64,000 nucleotides of DNA from an uncultured Flavobacteriaceae bacterium (GCA_947489085.1 CANLCJ010000013.1:1-64000); one strand, 5' to 3'; shown: positions 54,948 through 64,000, counted from the first letter of the stretch. Notes: generated from the sequence alone by a model not told the origin. Translations and numbers: made by a program.

Positions 54948-56273
54948 TTATATGTATTGGTTAATTATGTTCTCAAACAATTCTTGCTTTCCACTCTGTA
55001 ATTCCAATTCTCCGTTATCTTTTGCAATTTTGTATAAATCGCCCAAATCTAACTTACCAGCTTCGAAAGCTTTACCATTTCCAGAATCGAAAGATGCATA
55101 ACGTTTTGTTCTTAAACTTTCGTATTGCGAAGATGTTATAATTTTATCTGCAACAAGCAAAGCTCTAGCAAACGTATCTGCACCACCAACGTGTGCTAAG
55201 AAAATATCTTCTAAATCGGTAGAGTTTCTTCTAATTTTAGCATCAAAATTAACACCACCACCTTGTAAGCCACCAGCTTTTAAGAATACCAACATTGCTT
55301 CTGTAGTTTCCTGAATGTTATTTGGAAATTGGTCTGTATCCCATCCATTTTGGTAATCGCCTCTATTGGCATCAATACTACCTAACATTCCTGCTTGAGC
55401 AGACACGTCTATTTCGTGTTGAAATGTGTGTTGTGCTAAAGTCGCGTGGTTAACCTCAATATTCATTTTAAAATCCTTATCTAAACCATATTGACGTAAA
55501 AAGCCAATAGCAGTAGCAGCATCAAAATCGTACTGGTGCTTCATAGGCTCCATAGGCTTAGGCTCTATAAAGAATGTGCCTTTAAACCCTTGTGCTCTAG
55601 CATAATCTCTAGCTTTAGTTAAAAACTGTGCCATATGGTCTAACTCGCGCCCCATATCAGTATTTAATAAAGACATGTAACCTTCACGTCCACCCCAGAA
55701 TACGTAATTCTCACCATCTAATTTAATTGTGGCATCTATAGCTAATTTTACCTGTGCACCAGCTCTGGCTAATACATTAAAATCTGGGTTTGTAGACGCC
55801 CCATTCATGTATCTTGGGTTAGAGAAACAGTTAGCCGTACCCCATAATAATTTGGTGTTTGATGCAGCCTGCTTTTCTTTAATATAGTCTGTTATAGCAT
55901 CTAAACGTGCCTCAGACTCTGCTAAAGTAGCACCCTCTGCAACCAAATCGTAATCATGAAAACAAAAATAATCAAAGCCCATTTTTGTAATAAACTCAAA
56001 AGCAGCATCTGCCTTATCTTTTGCCGCCTGTACAGGATCGCTAGCTTTATCCCACTCAAAACTTTGTGTTCCAGGCCCAAATGGATCTGCACCTTGCCCA
56101 CAGAACGTATGCCAATATGCAATGGCAAACTTAAAATGCTCGCGCATAGTTTTTCCAGCAACCACCTGTTCTGGGTTATAAAATTTAAACGCTAACGGGT
56201 TGTCAGACTCCTTACCCTCAAATTTTATAGCGTCAATGCCTTTAAAATATTCTTTATTTCCTATTAATGCCAT
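54948..56273 (-). CDS. xylA: Xylose isomerase
   Basis: 441 residues, converts xylose to xylulose. Seen: [12 protein letters not shown] (catalytic His ~102), [45 protein letters not shown] (metal-binding Glu), [18 protein letters not shown], and [19 protein letters not shown]. This is the class II (long) type. 26 bp after xylB, in the same transcript. Confidence 0.95.
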   Translation of the reverse strand: MALIGNKEYFKGIDAIKFEGKESDNPLAFKFYNPEQVVAGKTMREHFKFAIAYWHTFCGQGADPFGPGTQSFEWDKASDPVQAAKDKADAAFEFITKMGFDYFCFHDYDLVAEGATLAESEARLDAITDYIKEKQAASNTKLLWGTANCFSNPRYMNGASTNPDFNVLARAGAQVKLAIDATIKLDGENYVFWGGREGYMSLLNTDMGRELDHMAQFLTKARDYARAQGFKGTFFIEPKPMEPMKHQYDFDAATAIGFLRQYGLDKDFKMNIEVNHATLAQHTFQHEIDVSAQAGMLGSIDANRGDYQNGWDTDQFPNNIQETTEAMLVFLKAGGLQGGGVNFDAKIRRNSTDLEDIFLAHVGGADTFARALLVADKIITSSQYESLRTKRYASFDSGNGKAFEAGKLDLGDLYKIAKDNGELELQSGKQELFENIINQYI

Positions 56274-56299
56274 TGTATATGTATTACTATTAATTTATT

Positions 56300-57784
56300 T
56301 TATGTGTTACTAAGTATATTTTCTAAAGCTTTTTTCCAAGCCTTATAAGCCGCTTCGTAAGGTGCTTTATCTCCCAAAGGCTTATACGTCATTACATGGT
56401 CGTTAGCCGTAATATTATCTCCAAACTTCTTAAAATCGCCATCTGTTAAACCAGCAGCTCTTGCAGCGCCAACCGCTCCAGTAGTATTGTAAATTTCTAT
56501 ATCGTGTCCAATTAAAGTCGCAACCGTGCTCGAGAAAATTTCCGAACGGAATAAATTATCATTTCCAGCACGAATTACCTTTATTTCTGCATTATCTGCC
56601 TTTAAAATGGCCATACCGTACACAAAAGAAAACGCTATACCCTCTAAAGCAGCTCTGCATAAATGCGCTTCACTATGCGTATTTAAATTTAAGTTAGAAA
56701 CATGTGTTCCCACAATTTTATTATTAAGCATGCGCTCTGCACCATTACCAAAAGGAATAATAGACACGCCTTCTGCACCAACAGGAACAACATCTGCTTT
56801 AGCGTTCATAGCCTCGTAAGAGTTAGACGCCAAGTTATCTTTTAACCATCTGTACTGTATACCAGCACCATTAATGCATAACAATTTCCCCAAAGTTGTA
56901 TTAGCCTTAGTATAATTTACATGCGCAAAATGGTTAATTCTAGAAGGCTCCTTAGAGGCCAACACATCTGTAACCGCATACACCACACCAGAAGTACCTC
57001 CAGTTGCAGCAACCTCTCCATGGTTAAATACATTTAACGACAATGCATTATTTGGTTGGTCTCCTGCTCTATAGGTAATAGGTATACCTTCGGGCAAGCC
57101 CGTAGCCTTAGCGCCAGCTGCACTAACTTTGCTTTGCGTTGTAAAATTGTCTACAACCTCTGGTGTTAAGCTAGTATCGATACCGTAATGCTCCAATAAC
57201 CAATCGGCCACAGCATCTGCCTTGTAATCCCAAAGCATGCCCTCCGAAAGGCCATTTTTAGTAGTATTAATTAAGCCCGATAACTTAAATGCAATAAAAT
57301 CGCCAGGCAGCATATATTTGTGCGTATTATTATAAATTTCAGGTTCGTTATCTCTAACCCATTTAAGCTTAGAGGCCGTAAAGTTTCCTGGTGAATTTAA
57401 AAGCTTATCCATACAAGCCGTTTCTCCCAAATCTTCAAAAGCCTTATTGCCAATATCTACAGCTCGGCTATCACACCAAATAATAGAATCTCTTAAAGGT
57501 TCGCCATCTTTATCTACAATAACTAAACCATGCATTTGGTATGAAATTCCAATCGCTTTCACAGCTTTCGGGTCAACATTTCCCTCCTTCAATGCACGCT
57601 TGGTTGCCAAACACACATACTCCCACCACATATTAGGGTCTTGCTCTGCCCAGTTTTGTTTAGGTGCAGCAATTTCCATTTCTGTAGAAGGCTCGTTTAA
57701 AGTTATTATATTCGCTCCTGTTTCCGCATTAACAATAGCAACTTTAACCGACGAGCTTCCCAAATCGTAACCTATATAATACAC
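56300..57784 (-). CDS. xylB: Xylulokinase
   Basis: 494 residues, FGGY sugar kinase. N-terminal YDLGSSSVKVAIVNAETG (5-22), the substrate motif YQMHGLVIVDKDGEPLRDSIIWCDSRA (split 87-113), SGLINTTKNGLSEGMLWDY, the ATP-site ATGGTSGVVYAVTD and RAGNDNLFRSEIFSSTVATL. Phosphorylates xylulose for the pentose phosphate pathway. First gene of the xyl operon, divergent from the arsenosugar cluster. Confidence 0.92.
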   Translation of the reverse strand: MYYIGYDLGSSSVKVAIVNAETGANIITLNEPSTEMEIAAPKQNWAEQDPNMWWEYVCLATKRALKEGNVDPKAVKAIGISYQMHGLVIVDKDGEPLRDSIIWCDSRAVDIGNKAFEDLGETACMDKLLNSPGNFTASKLKWVRDNEPEIYNNTHKYMLPGDFIAFKLSGLINTTKNGLSEGMLWDYKADAVADWLLEHYGIDTSLTPEVVDNFTTQSKVSAAGAKATGLPEGIPITYRAGDQPNNALSLNVFNHGEVAATGGTSGVVYAVTDVLASKEPSRINHFAHVNYTKANTTLGKLLCINGAGIQYRWLKDNLASNSYEAMNAKADVVPVGAEGVSIIPFGNGAERMLNNKIVGTHVSNLNLNTHSEAHLCRAALEGIAFSFVYGMAILKADNAEIKVIRAGNDNLFRSEIFSSTVATLIGHDIEIYNTTGAVGAARAAGLTDGDFKKFGDNITANDHVMTYKPLGDKAPYEAAYKAWKKALENILSNT

Positions 57785-57969
57785 GTAATCGCTTTTAAAA
57801 TTAGTTGCGAAAGTTACACAAATAACACCAGTTTCTAACGAAAAAAACAGTTCTAAGCCGTTTTTTTACGAAACATTTTAGTACTAGTAAAGATTAAAAA
57901 TTATGTTATGTATACCACGAGTTGCCGACTAATTATACAAGATATGTATATTTACATCAAAATAATACC

Positions 57970-58305
57970 ATGCAAAAAACATATTACGACCCGTCCGATT
58001 TAAGAAAATTTGGAAAAATTACCGAGTGGAATGAAGAATTGGGTAACAAATTCTTCGAGTATTACGGCAAAGTTTTCGAAGAAGGCGCATTAACGGCAAG
58101 AGAAAAATCTTTAATAGCTTTAGCAGTAGCGCACACAGAACAATGCCCGTACTGTATAGATGCTTACACAAAAGACGGTCTGCAACGCGGGGTTACAAAA
58201 GAAGAAATGATGGAAGCCGTACACGTTGGTGCCGCCATAAAAAGTGGCGCAACATTAGTACATGGTGTACAAATGATGAATAAAGTAAACAAATTAGACG
58301 GGTAG
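57970..58305 (+). CDS. AhpD-like arsenosugar-cluster peroxidase-like protein
   Basis: 111 residues from the ATG at 57970 (MQKTYYDPSDLRKFG); an upstream in-frame start at 57922 is not needed. All-helical carboxymuconolactone decarboxylase fold with the redox motif EQCPYCIDAYTKDG: C-P-Y-C plus the AhpD-type His/Glu environment (VAHTEQCPYC). Such proteins are regularly found next to arsS, probably protecting or reducing the arsenic intermediate. The exact reaction is unknown. First gene of the arsenic cluster. Confidence 0.82.
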   Translation: MQKTYYDPSDLRKFGKITEWNEELGNKFFEYYGKVFEEGALTAREKSLIALAVAHTEQCPYCIDAYTKDGLQRGVTKEEMMEAVHVGAAIKSGATLVHGVQMMNKVNKLDG

Positions 58306-58310
58306 AAATT

Positions 58311-58400
58311 GGGCGTTACCAAGGTCGGGCTTTACACTAATAGTTTTGGCTCGATGCACGCCTCGCCAAAAGCTGCCGTTACAATCCCTAACGCAACAGC
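58311..58400. repeat. GGGCGTTACC-type intergenic repeat
   Basis: Begins GGGCGTTACCAAGGTCGGGC and ends CCCTAACGCAAC, with a GGC...GCC AAAA hairpin (TTTTGGC/GCCAAAA) in the middle. GGGCGTT and AACGC(C) form terminal inverted ends. I recognise this type of element as a dispersed, non-coding repeat common in Bacteroidota genomes. It lies between the AhpD-like gene and arsS. Confidence 0.55.
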
Positions 58401-58435
58401 TATAATCTAATACAATAATGCCCTAAGAAAGGATT

Positions 58436-59500
58436 ATGACGAAAGTAAAAACCCAATCGCTACAAAAACGCGATAGCGCATTAGCCAAAGGCAAAAAACA
58501 ATTAGAGATTTTATCTAATGGTATTTTTCAAAATGGTGAACTGCCCACATTTGCGGCAAAATTAAAAGAAAGCAATCAATTTCCACTTAAAGCCAAAAAG
58601 TTAGAGATTCTTCAAATAAACGTGGGTTACATGTGTAACCAAGTGTGCGAGCATTGCCATGTAGATGCAGGGCCAGACCGTAAGGAAATAATGACTAAGG
58701 AAACCATGCAACAATGTTTAGATGTTATTGCATCTACTGGAGCACATACCTTAGACCTTACAGGAGGTGCCCCAGAAATGAACCCCAATTTTAGATGGTT
58801 TGTAGAAGAAGCCGCAAAAGCAGGTATTAAAGATTTTATAGTACGCTCTAACCTTACCATTATAAGAGCCAATAAAAAATATTACGATCTGCCAGAATTC
58901 TTTAAAAAACATAATGTACACGTTGTAAGCTCTATGCCACACTGGACCCGAGGAAAAACAGACAAGCAACGTGGAGATGGTGTTTTCGATGCTTCAATAA
59001 AAGCATTACAAGAACTCAATGCCGTTGGCTATGGCCAACCCGATAGCGATTTACGTCTAGATTTGGTATATAACCCTTCTGGTGCGTTTTTACCAGGCGA
59101 CCAAATGGCTATGGAAAAAGACTTTAAAAAAGCCTTATTAGAAGATTTTAATATAAGATTTCACAATCTTTTTGCTATTACCAACCTGCCTATCTCTCGA
59201 TTTTTAGACTATCTTATAGCCTCAGAAAATTACGAAGATTATATGTACCAGCTAGTAGAAGCTTATAACCCTTCCGCAGTAGCAAATGTTATGTGTACCA
59301 ATACCATTTCTATAAGTTGGGATGGCTATTTGTACGATTGCGATTTTAACCAAATGTTAGCTTTACCCGTTAACAGTAAAGCAAAACACATTTCTAAATA
59401 CAACGAAGCGTTACTAGAAGGCAGAGATATTGTTATCTCGCAACACTGCTATGGCTGTACAGCAGGCGCAGGCAGTAGTTGCCAAGGTACAGTAGCATAA
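58436..59500 (+). CDS. arsS: Arsenosugar biosynthesis radical SAM protein ArsS
   Basis: 354 residues. The radical-SAM cluster CMCNQVCEHCHVD-type site has C67-x3-C71-x2-C74 in NVGYMCNQVCEHCHVDAG. LTGGAPEMNPNF follows (GGE-like). A C-terminal Cys-rich segment CYGCTAGAGSSCQG may bind a second cluster or arsenic. ArsS adds the 5'-deoxyadenosyl group of SAM to dimethylarsinous acid, giving 5'-deoxy-5'-dimethylarsinoyl-adenosine. It follows the AhpD-like gene after a 130-bp gap holding a repeat. Confidence 0.93.
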   Translation: MTKVKTQSLQKRDSALAKGKKQLEILSNGIFQNGELPTFAAKLKESNQFPLKAKKLEILQINVGYMCNQVCEHCHVDAGPDRKEIMTKETMQQCLDVIASTGAHTLDLTGGAPEMNPNFRWFVEEAAKAGIKDFIVRSNLTIIRANKKYYDLPEFFKKHNVHVVSSMPHWTRGKTDKQRGDGVFDASIKALQELNAVGYGQPDSDLRLDLVYNPSGAFLPGDQMAMEKDFKKALLEDFNIRFHNLFAITNLPISRFLDYLIASENYEDYMYQLVEAYNPSAVANVMCTNTISISWDGYLYDCDFNQMLALPVNSKAKHISKYNEALLEGRDIVISQHCYGCTAGAGSSCQGTVA

Positions 59501-59559
59501 CGTACCTTATGTTGTAACATTTGGTATTTTAAAACAGCACGCAAAACAACTAATAGATA

Positions 59560-60057
59560 ATGAAAAAAATTCTATTTCTTATTGTATTAAGCCTCGTTGC
59601 AATACCGTTAAATGCTCAAAAAACACTATCAAAGTTACTAGAGCAAGAAAACAAAGCCACTGTACCCTACATTTCTGTTAATGCATTACAGCATATTACT
59701 AAAAACGTAACACTGTTAGATGCCCGAGAAGCAAAGGAGTACAACGTAAGCCATTTAAAAAACGCCATACATGTAGGTTACGATTTTTTTAATCTAGATG
59801 CTATACAAAACCAATTGCCTAAAAAAAATGCGCAAATTGTAGTATACTGCTCTCTAGGCATACGTTCTGAAGATATTGCAGAACATCTAAAAAAAGCAGG
59901 ATACACCAATGTATTTAATCTCTATGGCGGTATTTTTGAATGGAAAAACAATAATTTAGACCTCGTAAACACCAACGATAAAAAAACCGACTCCGTCCAC
60001 GTATTCTCTAAAGCATGGAGCAAATGGTTAGAAAAAGGCACGAAAATATATGACTAA
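59560..60057 (+). CDS. Secreted rhodanese-like domain protein
   Basis: 165 residues with a signal peptide (ILFLIVLSLVAIPLNAQ). Rhodanese fold: TLLDAREAKEYNVSHLKNAIHVGYDFF and the active-site loop VVYCSLGIRSEDIAEHL with Cys97. The six-residue loop C-S-L-G-I-R fits sulfurtransferases. It lies 59 bp after arsS and overlaps the next gene by 8 bp. Such secreted rhodanese proteins recur in arsenosugar clusters; role not proven (arsenic or sulfur trafficking is likely). Confidence 0.85.
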   Translation: MKKILFLIVLSLVAIPLNAQKTLSKLLEQENKATVPYISVNALQHITKNVTLLDAREAKEYNVSHLKNAIHVGYDFFNLDAIQNQLPKKNAQIVVYCSLGIRSEDIAEHLKKAGYTNVFNLYGGIFEWKNNNLDLVNTNDKKTDSVHVFSKAWSKWLEKGTKIYD

Positions 60058-60679
60058 AACACTGGTAATCGTTTTTGTAAAAAACATACAATTGGGCAAG
60101 GTAAAAACAAGACTTGCAAAAACCATAGGCAATCAAGGCGCCTTTACAGTATACACAGAACTGGTAAAACTCACAGAAGATGCAATACAACCGCTACAAG
60201 CAGACAAACGTGTTTATTTTTCTCAAAACATATTAGAAAACTCGTGGACAGGCTGTGTAAAATTTGCTCAAGAGGGAAAAGACCTGGGGGTTAGAATGTG
60301 CAATGCATTTCAAAAAGGTTTTCAAGATGGTTACGAGCGTATTGTACTTATAGGCTCAGACCTTCCAGATATAACGGCAAAACATATAAATGAAGGTTTA
60401 GACGCATTACAAAACAACGATGCCGTATTTGGTCCAGCGCAAGATGGCGGTTACTACCTTATCGGCTTATCTAAAATGCATTCTTTTATCTTTAACGATA
60501 AGCCATGGAGCCAATCCAATTTGCTAAAAACCACGTTAGAAGAACTAAACGCAAAAAAGATTACTTTTGGTACTTTACAAACACTAAACGATATAGATAC
60601 TTTCGACGATTTAAAAGCATCTGCTTTTTATAAATCCAATACAGTATTACAAGAAAAAATAAAGCAATTACATGATTAA
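60050..60679 (+). CDS. TIGR04282-type arsenosugar glycosyltransferase (DUF2064)
   Basis: 209 residues. Nucleotidyl/glycosyl-transferase A fold: TLVIVFVKNIQLGKVKTRLAKTIG (3-26), IVLIGSDLPDITAKHINEGLDAL (~98-120), FGPAQDGGYYLIGLSK. The D-L-P motif replaces the DxD metal site. Members form one of the two glycosyltransferases of arsenosugar clusters. It overlaps the rhodanese gene (8 bp) and the PNP gene (8 bp), so the three are translationally coupled. Confidence 0.85.
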   Translation: MTKTLVIVFVKNIQLGKVKTRLAKTIGNQGAFTVYTELVKLTEDAIQPLQADKRVYFSQNILENSWTGCVKFAQEGKDLGVRMCNAFQKGFQDGYERIVLIGSDLPDITAKHINEGLDALQNNDAVFGPAQDGGYYLIGLSKMHSFIFNDKPWSQSNLLKTTLEELNAKKITFGTLQTLNDIDTFDDLKASAFYKSNTVLQEKIKQLHD

Positions 60680-61484
60680 ATTTATTAACGAAACTGTAGA
60701 TTACCTAAAAGATAAAGGCTTCGACAATCCAGAAGTAGGCATTATTTTAGGCACGGGACTCGGACAGCTTATAAATGAAATAGACATCATAAAAGAAGTT
60801 AGCTACAACCACATACCAAACTTCCCAACAGCCACCGTAGAGTTTCACAAAGGCAAACTTATTTTTGGCAAACTTGCAGAAAAAAAAGTAATTGTTATGC
60901 AAGGTCGCTTCCATTTATACGAAGGCTACACGCTACAAGATGTTACCTACCCAGTACGCATAATGGAAAAATTAGGTATAAAAACCCTATTAGTTTCTAA
61001 TGCCGCAGGAGCTATTAATTTAGACTTTAAAAAAGGAGAACTCATGCTAATTGAAGATCACATAAATCTTCAAGGCGGATCGCCCCTCGCTTTTAAAGGT
61101 GTTGGCGAATTAGGCGAGCGTTTTACAGATATGAGCGCACCATACAACGCAGACTTAAATACCGCTTTTAAAAGTATAGCTAAAGCGCACAACATTACTT
61201 TACACGAAGGCGTTTATGTTAGCGTTGTAGGACCACAGTTAGAAACTAGAGCAGAATACCGAATGTTAAAAATTATGGGCGCAGATGCTGTAGGTATGAG
61301 TACTGTACCAGAAATTATTGTGGCCAACCATTTGAATTTAAAAGTGGCCGCAGTGTCAGTTTTAACAGATGAATGCGACCCAAATAACCTAAAGCCCGTA
61401 AACATTGCAGAGATTATAGAAATGGCAGGAAAAGCAGAGCCTAATATGGTTACGCTTTTTAAAGACTTAATTAAATCAATCTAA
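60672..61484 (+). CDS. Purine nucleoside phosphorylase
   Basis: 270 residues, trimeric PNP family: VGIILGTGLGQLINEI (22-37), MQGRFHLYEGYTLQDVTYPVR (split ~76-96), LVSNAAGAINLDF and GADAVGMSTVPEIIVANH. Phosphorolyses purine nucleosides. In this cluster it may release the adenine from the ArsS product, leaving a dimethylarsinoyl-ribose-1-phosphate that a glycosyltransferase can couple. Normal inosine/guanosine salvage is equally possible. Confidence 0.9.
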   Translation: MIKFINETVDYLKDKGFDNPEVGIILGTGLGQLINEIDIIKEVSYNHIPNFPTATVEFHKGKLIFGKLAEKKVIVMQGRFHLYEGYTLQDVTYPVRIMEKLGIKTLLVSNAAGAINLDFKKGELMLIEDHINLQGGSPLAFKGVGELGERFTDMSAPYNADLNTAFKSIAKAHNITLHEGVYVSVVGPQLETRAEYRMLKIMGADAVGMSTVPEIIVANHLNLKVAAVSVLTDECDPNNLKPVNIAEIIEMAGKAEPNMVTLFKDLIKSI

Positions 61485-61546
61485 AAAATTACAGTTTCTC
61501 ACAACAATTAATGCAGGAGTTACAACTGTAAAACGAACAAAACATT

Positions 61547-62518
61547 ATGAGTACATATTTAGACACAACACACGACGTATATAAAGAAGCAGCATTAACC
61601 CCAGACGTAGGTTTATGTTGCACTACAAATCCTATTTGGGAGCTACCTGGGTTAAAAATACCTAAAATTATGCAAGAGATGAACTACGGTTGTGGTTCTA
61701 CAGTGCACGCGCGCGATTTAACAAATAACCCAAAAATGCTTTATGTTGGTGTTGGTGGTGGTATGGAGCTGTTACAATTCTCTTATTTTAACCGCCAAAA
61801 AGGAGGTGTAGTTGGTGTAGACGTGGTAGACGAAATGCTGGAAGCATCCCGTAAAAACTTTAAAGAAGCAGAAGCTCAAAACGATTGGTTTAAAAGCGAG
61901 TTTGTAGACCTTAAAAAAGGAGACGCGCTTAATTTGCCTGTAGAAGACAATTCGATAGACGTAGCAGCACAAAATTGCTTATTTAATATATTTAAAGCAG
62001 ACGACTTAAAAAAGGCCATCGACGAGATGTACCGCGTATTGAAACCTCATGGCCGTTTGGTAATGAGCGATCCTACTTGCGAACAGCAAATGAATGCCAC
62101 ACTAAGAAACGACGAGCGTTTAAGAGCCCTTTGTTTAAGCGGCAGTTTACCAATAGCAGAATACGTTAAAGCATTAACAGATGCTGGATTTGGAACTATA
62201 GAAATAAGAGCTAGAAAGCCTTATCGCATTTTAGATCCTAAAAATTACCCTACCGATGAGCTAATCTATATAGAATCTATAGAAGTTGCTGCCATAAAAG
62301 ACCCTATGCCAGAAGACGGTCCATGTATTTTTACAGGGAAAGCCGCCATATACTTTGGAGATCAAGACTATTTTGATGATAAGAAAGGGCATGTATTATT
62401 AAAAAATCAACCACTTGCTGTATGCGACAAGACTGCAGGTGCTTTAGCTAACCTTAAAAAAGACGATATTTTTATTAGCGAATCTACTTACCATTACGAT
62501 GGTGGTGGTTGCTGTTAA
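61547..62518 (+). CDS. arsM: Arsenite methyltransferase ArsM (arsenosugar type)
   Basis: 323 residues. N-terminal region has CC (GLCCTTNP, ~22-25) and MNYGCGSTVHARDL. SAM-binding motif YVGVGGGMELLQF (~67-79) with GVDVVDEML. DVAAQNCLFNIF and RVLKPHGRLVMSDP follow. The C-terminus HYDGGGCC ends with a metal-binding CC. It makes mono- and dimethylated arsenic that ArsS uses. 62 bp after PNP in the same direction. Confidence 0.92.
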   Translation: MSTYLDTTHDVYKEAALTPDVGLCCTTNPIWELPGLKIPKIMQEMNYGCGSTVHARDLTNNPKMLYVGVGGGMELLQFSYFNRQKGGVVGVDVVDEMLEASRKNFKEAEAQNDWFKSEFVDLKKGDALNLPVEDNSIDVAAQNCLFNIFKADDLKKAIDEMYRVLKPHGRLVMSDPTCEQQMNATLRNDERLRALCLSGSLPIAEYVKALTDAGFGTIEIRARKPYRILDPKNYPTDELIYIESIEVAAIKDPMPEDGPCIFTGKAAIYFGDQDYFDDKKGHVLLKNQPLAVCDKTAGALANLKKDDIFISESTYHYDGGGCC

Positions 62519-62536
62519 TTATCGCATTGTTTTATT

Positions 62537-63541
62537 ATGAAGTTATTTAATCTTATTCTATTTGTTTTTGTATTAGCATCCTGTTCTAGTAAGAAACAAA
62601 CAGTAGAAAATACTCCAAAAACAACACCAGATGTAACAGTTGTTGCAAAACCAATAGCCAAAGAGGCACCTAAAGTTGTTGTACCCAAAACGCCAGAAGT
62701 TGCTATTGCAGCGGGAAACAACGTTGCAATAGGTGCAGAAAATGTTGTAAAAGCAGGTTCTAATGAGATTTCCAAAACTGTAGCAGAGATAAAAGATGGT
62801 AAAGAAGAATTGGTAGAGCATGTTAAGGAAGATGCCATGAAGGCTAAGGAGGCTTTAAAGAAAAAGACAGAACAACCTGTAATACCAGAAACACCTAAAA
62901 CGGTAAGTCATAAAATTTTCAATACACTTTTGCAAAAATACGTTACACCAAACGGAAACGTTAATTATATTGGCTTTAAGCAAAATCATAGTAAATTAAG
63001 AAGTTACATTACGTTGCTAGGTAAAAATGTGCCAGACGACTCTTGGTCTAGAAACGAGACCCTGGCTTACTGGATAAATGCCTATAACGCCCTTACTATA
63101 GACCTTATTTTACGTAAATGGCCTGTTAAAAGTATTAAAGATATTGACAAACCATGGGACCAGCGCTTTTGGAAACTAGGCACAAAATGGTATAACTTAG
63201 GTGAAATAGAGCATAGCATCCTTAGAAAAATGGACGATCCACGTATACATTTTGCTATTGTTTGCGCATCTTACTCTTGTCCTAAACTTCAAAATAAAAC
63301 TTTTGAAGCCAAAACCATGAATGCCCAGCTTGCAGATGCTACTAAAACGTTTGTAAACGATAGTAAACGCAACACTATTTCTTCAGATTCGGTAGAAATA
63401 TCTAAAATTTTCCAATGGTTTGCTAAAGATTTTAAGCAAAACGGATCGGTTATCGATTTTATAAATGCGTATAGCGATGTGAAAATTACTTCTAATGCTA
63501 AGAAACGTTATAGAGAATACAATTGGAATTTAAATGATTAA
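62537..63541 (+). CDS. DUF547 domain lipoprotein
   Basis: 334 residues. Signal peptide ILFVFVLASC ends at a lipobox Cys16. A ~100-residue Lys/Pro/Val-rich linker follows. The C-terminal DUF547 domain shows ETLAYWINAYNALTIDLIL, WDQRFWKLGTKWYNLGEIEH, PRIHFAIVCASYSCPKL and FVNDSKRNTI. Some DUF547 members have a cysteine-protease-like fold, but this one's role is unknown. Its stop overlaps the start of the last glycosyltransferase by 8 bp. It is regularly linked to arsenosugar genes in Flavobacteriaceae. Confidence 0.82.
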   Translation: MKLFNLILFVFVLASCSSKKQTVENTPKTTPDVTVVAKPIAKEAPKVVVPKTPEVAIAAGNNVAIGAENVVKAGSNEISKTVAEIKDGKEELVEHVKEDAMKAKEALKKKTEQPVIPETPKTVSHKIFNTLLQKYVTPNGNVNYIGFKQNHSKLRSYITLLGKNVPDDSWSRNETLAYWINAYNALTIDLILRKWPVKSIKDIDKPWDQRFWKLGTKWYNLGEIEHSILRKMDDPRIHFAIVCASYSCPKLQNKTFEAKTMNAQLADATKTFVNDSKRNTISSDSVEISKIFQWFAKDFKQNGSVIDFINAYSDVKITSNAKKRYREYNWNLND

Positions 63542-64000
63542 ATTATCCATTATAATTCCCACTTACAACGAAGCAGAAAACATTAGTTTTCTGCTTCAAC
63601 ATTTATTACAACATTGCAGTGCCCCCCAACATATAGAAATTATTGTAGTAGACGGTGGCAGCACCGATAATACAAGCCTTATTATTGAAAGCTTTAAAGC
63701 AGTAAACTTTATTGAGGCTCCAAAAGGCCGCGCTCTACAGATGAATGCTGGAGCAAAACAAGCAACAGGGGAAATTTTATATTTTTTACATGCCGATTCT
63801 TATCCCCCAAAGCATTTTGATCGTTTTATATACGAAGAGGTAGAACGCAACAATCTTGCAGGGTGTTTTAGAATGAAATTTGACAGTAACCATTGGTGGT
63901 TAAAATTAGCTGGATGGCTAACAGCTCTACCCATAATGGCCAGTCGAGGTGGAGACCAAAGTTTATTTATTACCAAAACACTTTTTAACAGTATTGGCGG
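63534..64000 (+). CDS. TIGR04283-type family 2 glycosyltransferase (3' end outside the window)
   Basis: Partial: 155 codons are visible, continuing past 64000. GT-A fold of GT2: LSIIIPTYNEAENISFLLQHL (4-24), IIVVDGGSTDNTSLIIESF, GRALQMNAGAKQATGEILYFLHADS (split ~69-93). The acidic metal motif appears as LHADS. This is the second glycosyltransferase type found in arsenosugar clusters. Translation is coupled to the DUF547 gene (8-bp overlap). Confidence 0.88.
   Translation, partial: MIKLSIIIPTYNEAENISFLLQHLLQHCSAPQHIEIIVVDGGSTDNTSLIIESFKAVNFIEAPKGRALQMNAGAKQATGEILYFLHADSYPPKHFDRFIYEEVERNNLAGCFRMKFDSNHWWLKLAGWLTALPIMASRGGDQSLFITKTLFNSIG

Overview
The window reads as a chromosomal segment of a low-GC marine-type Bacteroidota, most likely Flavobacteriaceae. 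Evidence: TAnnTTTG-type promoter boxes and almost no Shine-Dalgarno sites, a GLPGLI protein, a CarboxypepD-reg/beta-barrel receptor, type IX secretion C-terminal sorting domains, a PID-CTERM protein, and an arginine pathway built on the Bacteroidota-type N-acylornithine carbamoyltransferase.

Layout. (1) 1-3000 is an accessory region that looks like an integron relic. It holds the 5' end of a class C-like group II intron, a ~170-nt attC-like dyad, a one-gene cassette (158-aa protein), a two-gene AraC/GNAT cassette, and two ~225-bp direct repeats carrying the 3' end of a decayed tyrosine recombinase. It ends at a tRNA-Arg(TCG). (2) 3213-16310, all on the minus strand, is a yqeY gene followed upstream by one large arginine/proline operon. 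In transcription order it runs: GNAT (probable N-acylglutamate synthase), argG, argC, proC, argD, proA, proB, a lipoprotein, a second GNAT, argF', argB, argE, argH. A structured ~300-nt leader precedes it. (3) 16759-22767 holds a porin-like protein and a redox group: cytochrome c, ThuA, DUF302, cupredoxin and a GapN-like dehydrogenase. (4) 22897-26119 is a tandem pair of secreted delta-60-repeat proteins; a dead copy of the ilvA 3' end lies between them. (5) 26218-33156 is the ilvDBNCA operon, preceded by a leader peptide and attenuator. (6) 33618-36065 holds MscS and metK, the latter behind a SAM-II-like riboswitch with an unusual two-hairpin insertion. (7) 36136-49138 is mostly housekeeping and envelope functions: receptor plus GLPGLI, deoxynucleoside kinase, DsbD, an App1-like phosphatase, membrane and soluble pyrophosphatases. 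(8) 49477-52236 holds a PID-CTERM protein, an intact secreted jelly-roll-like lipoprotein and its broken paralogue. (9) 53212-57784 is a xylose module (xylB, xylA, SSS transporter). (10) 57970-64000 is an arsenosugar biosynthesis cluster: AhpD-like, ArsS, rhodanese, GT, PNP, ArsM, DUF547 and GT2, the last cut by the window end.

How the genes work together. The amino-acid operons are complete for glutamate to arginine, glutamate to proline, and threonine/pyruvate to isoleucine/valine. Both appear to carry cis-acting RNA control. The arsenic cluster would methylate arsenite (ArsM), add the 5'-deoxyadenosyl group (ArsS), probably remove adenine (PNP) and transfer sugar or aglycone groups (two glycosyltransferases). 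The most unusual parts are the integron-like relic at the left end, the RNA leaders of the arg, ilv and metK transcripts, and the duplication scars at 24447-24553 and 49903-50467.
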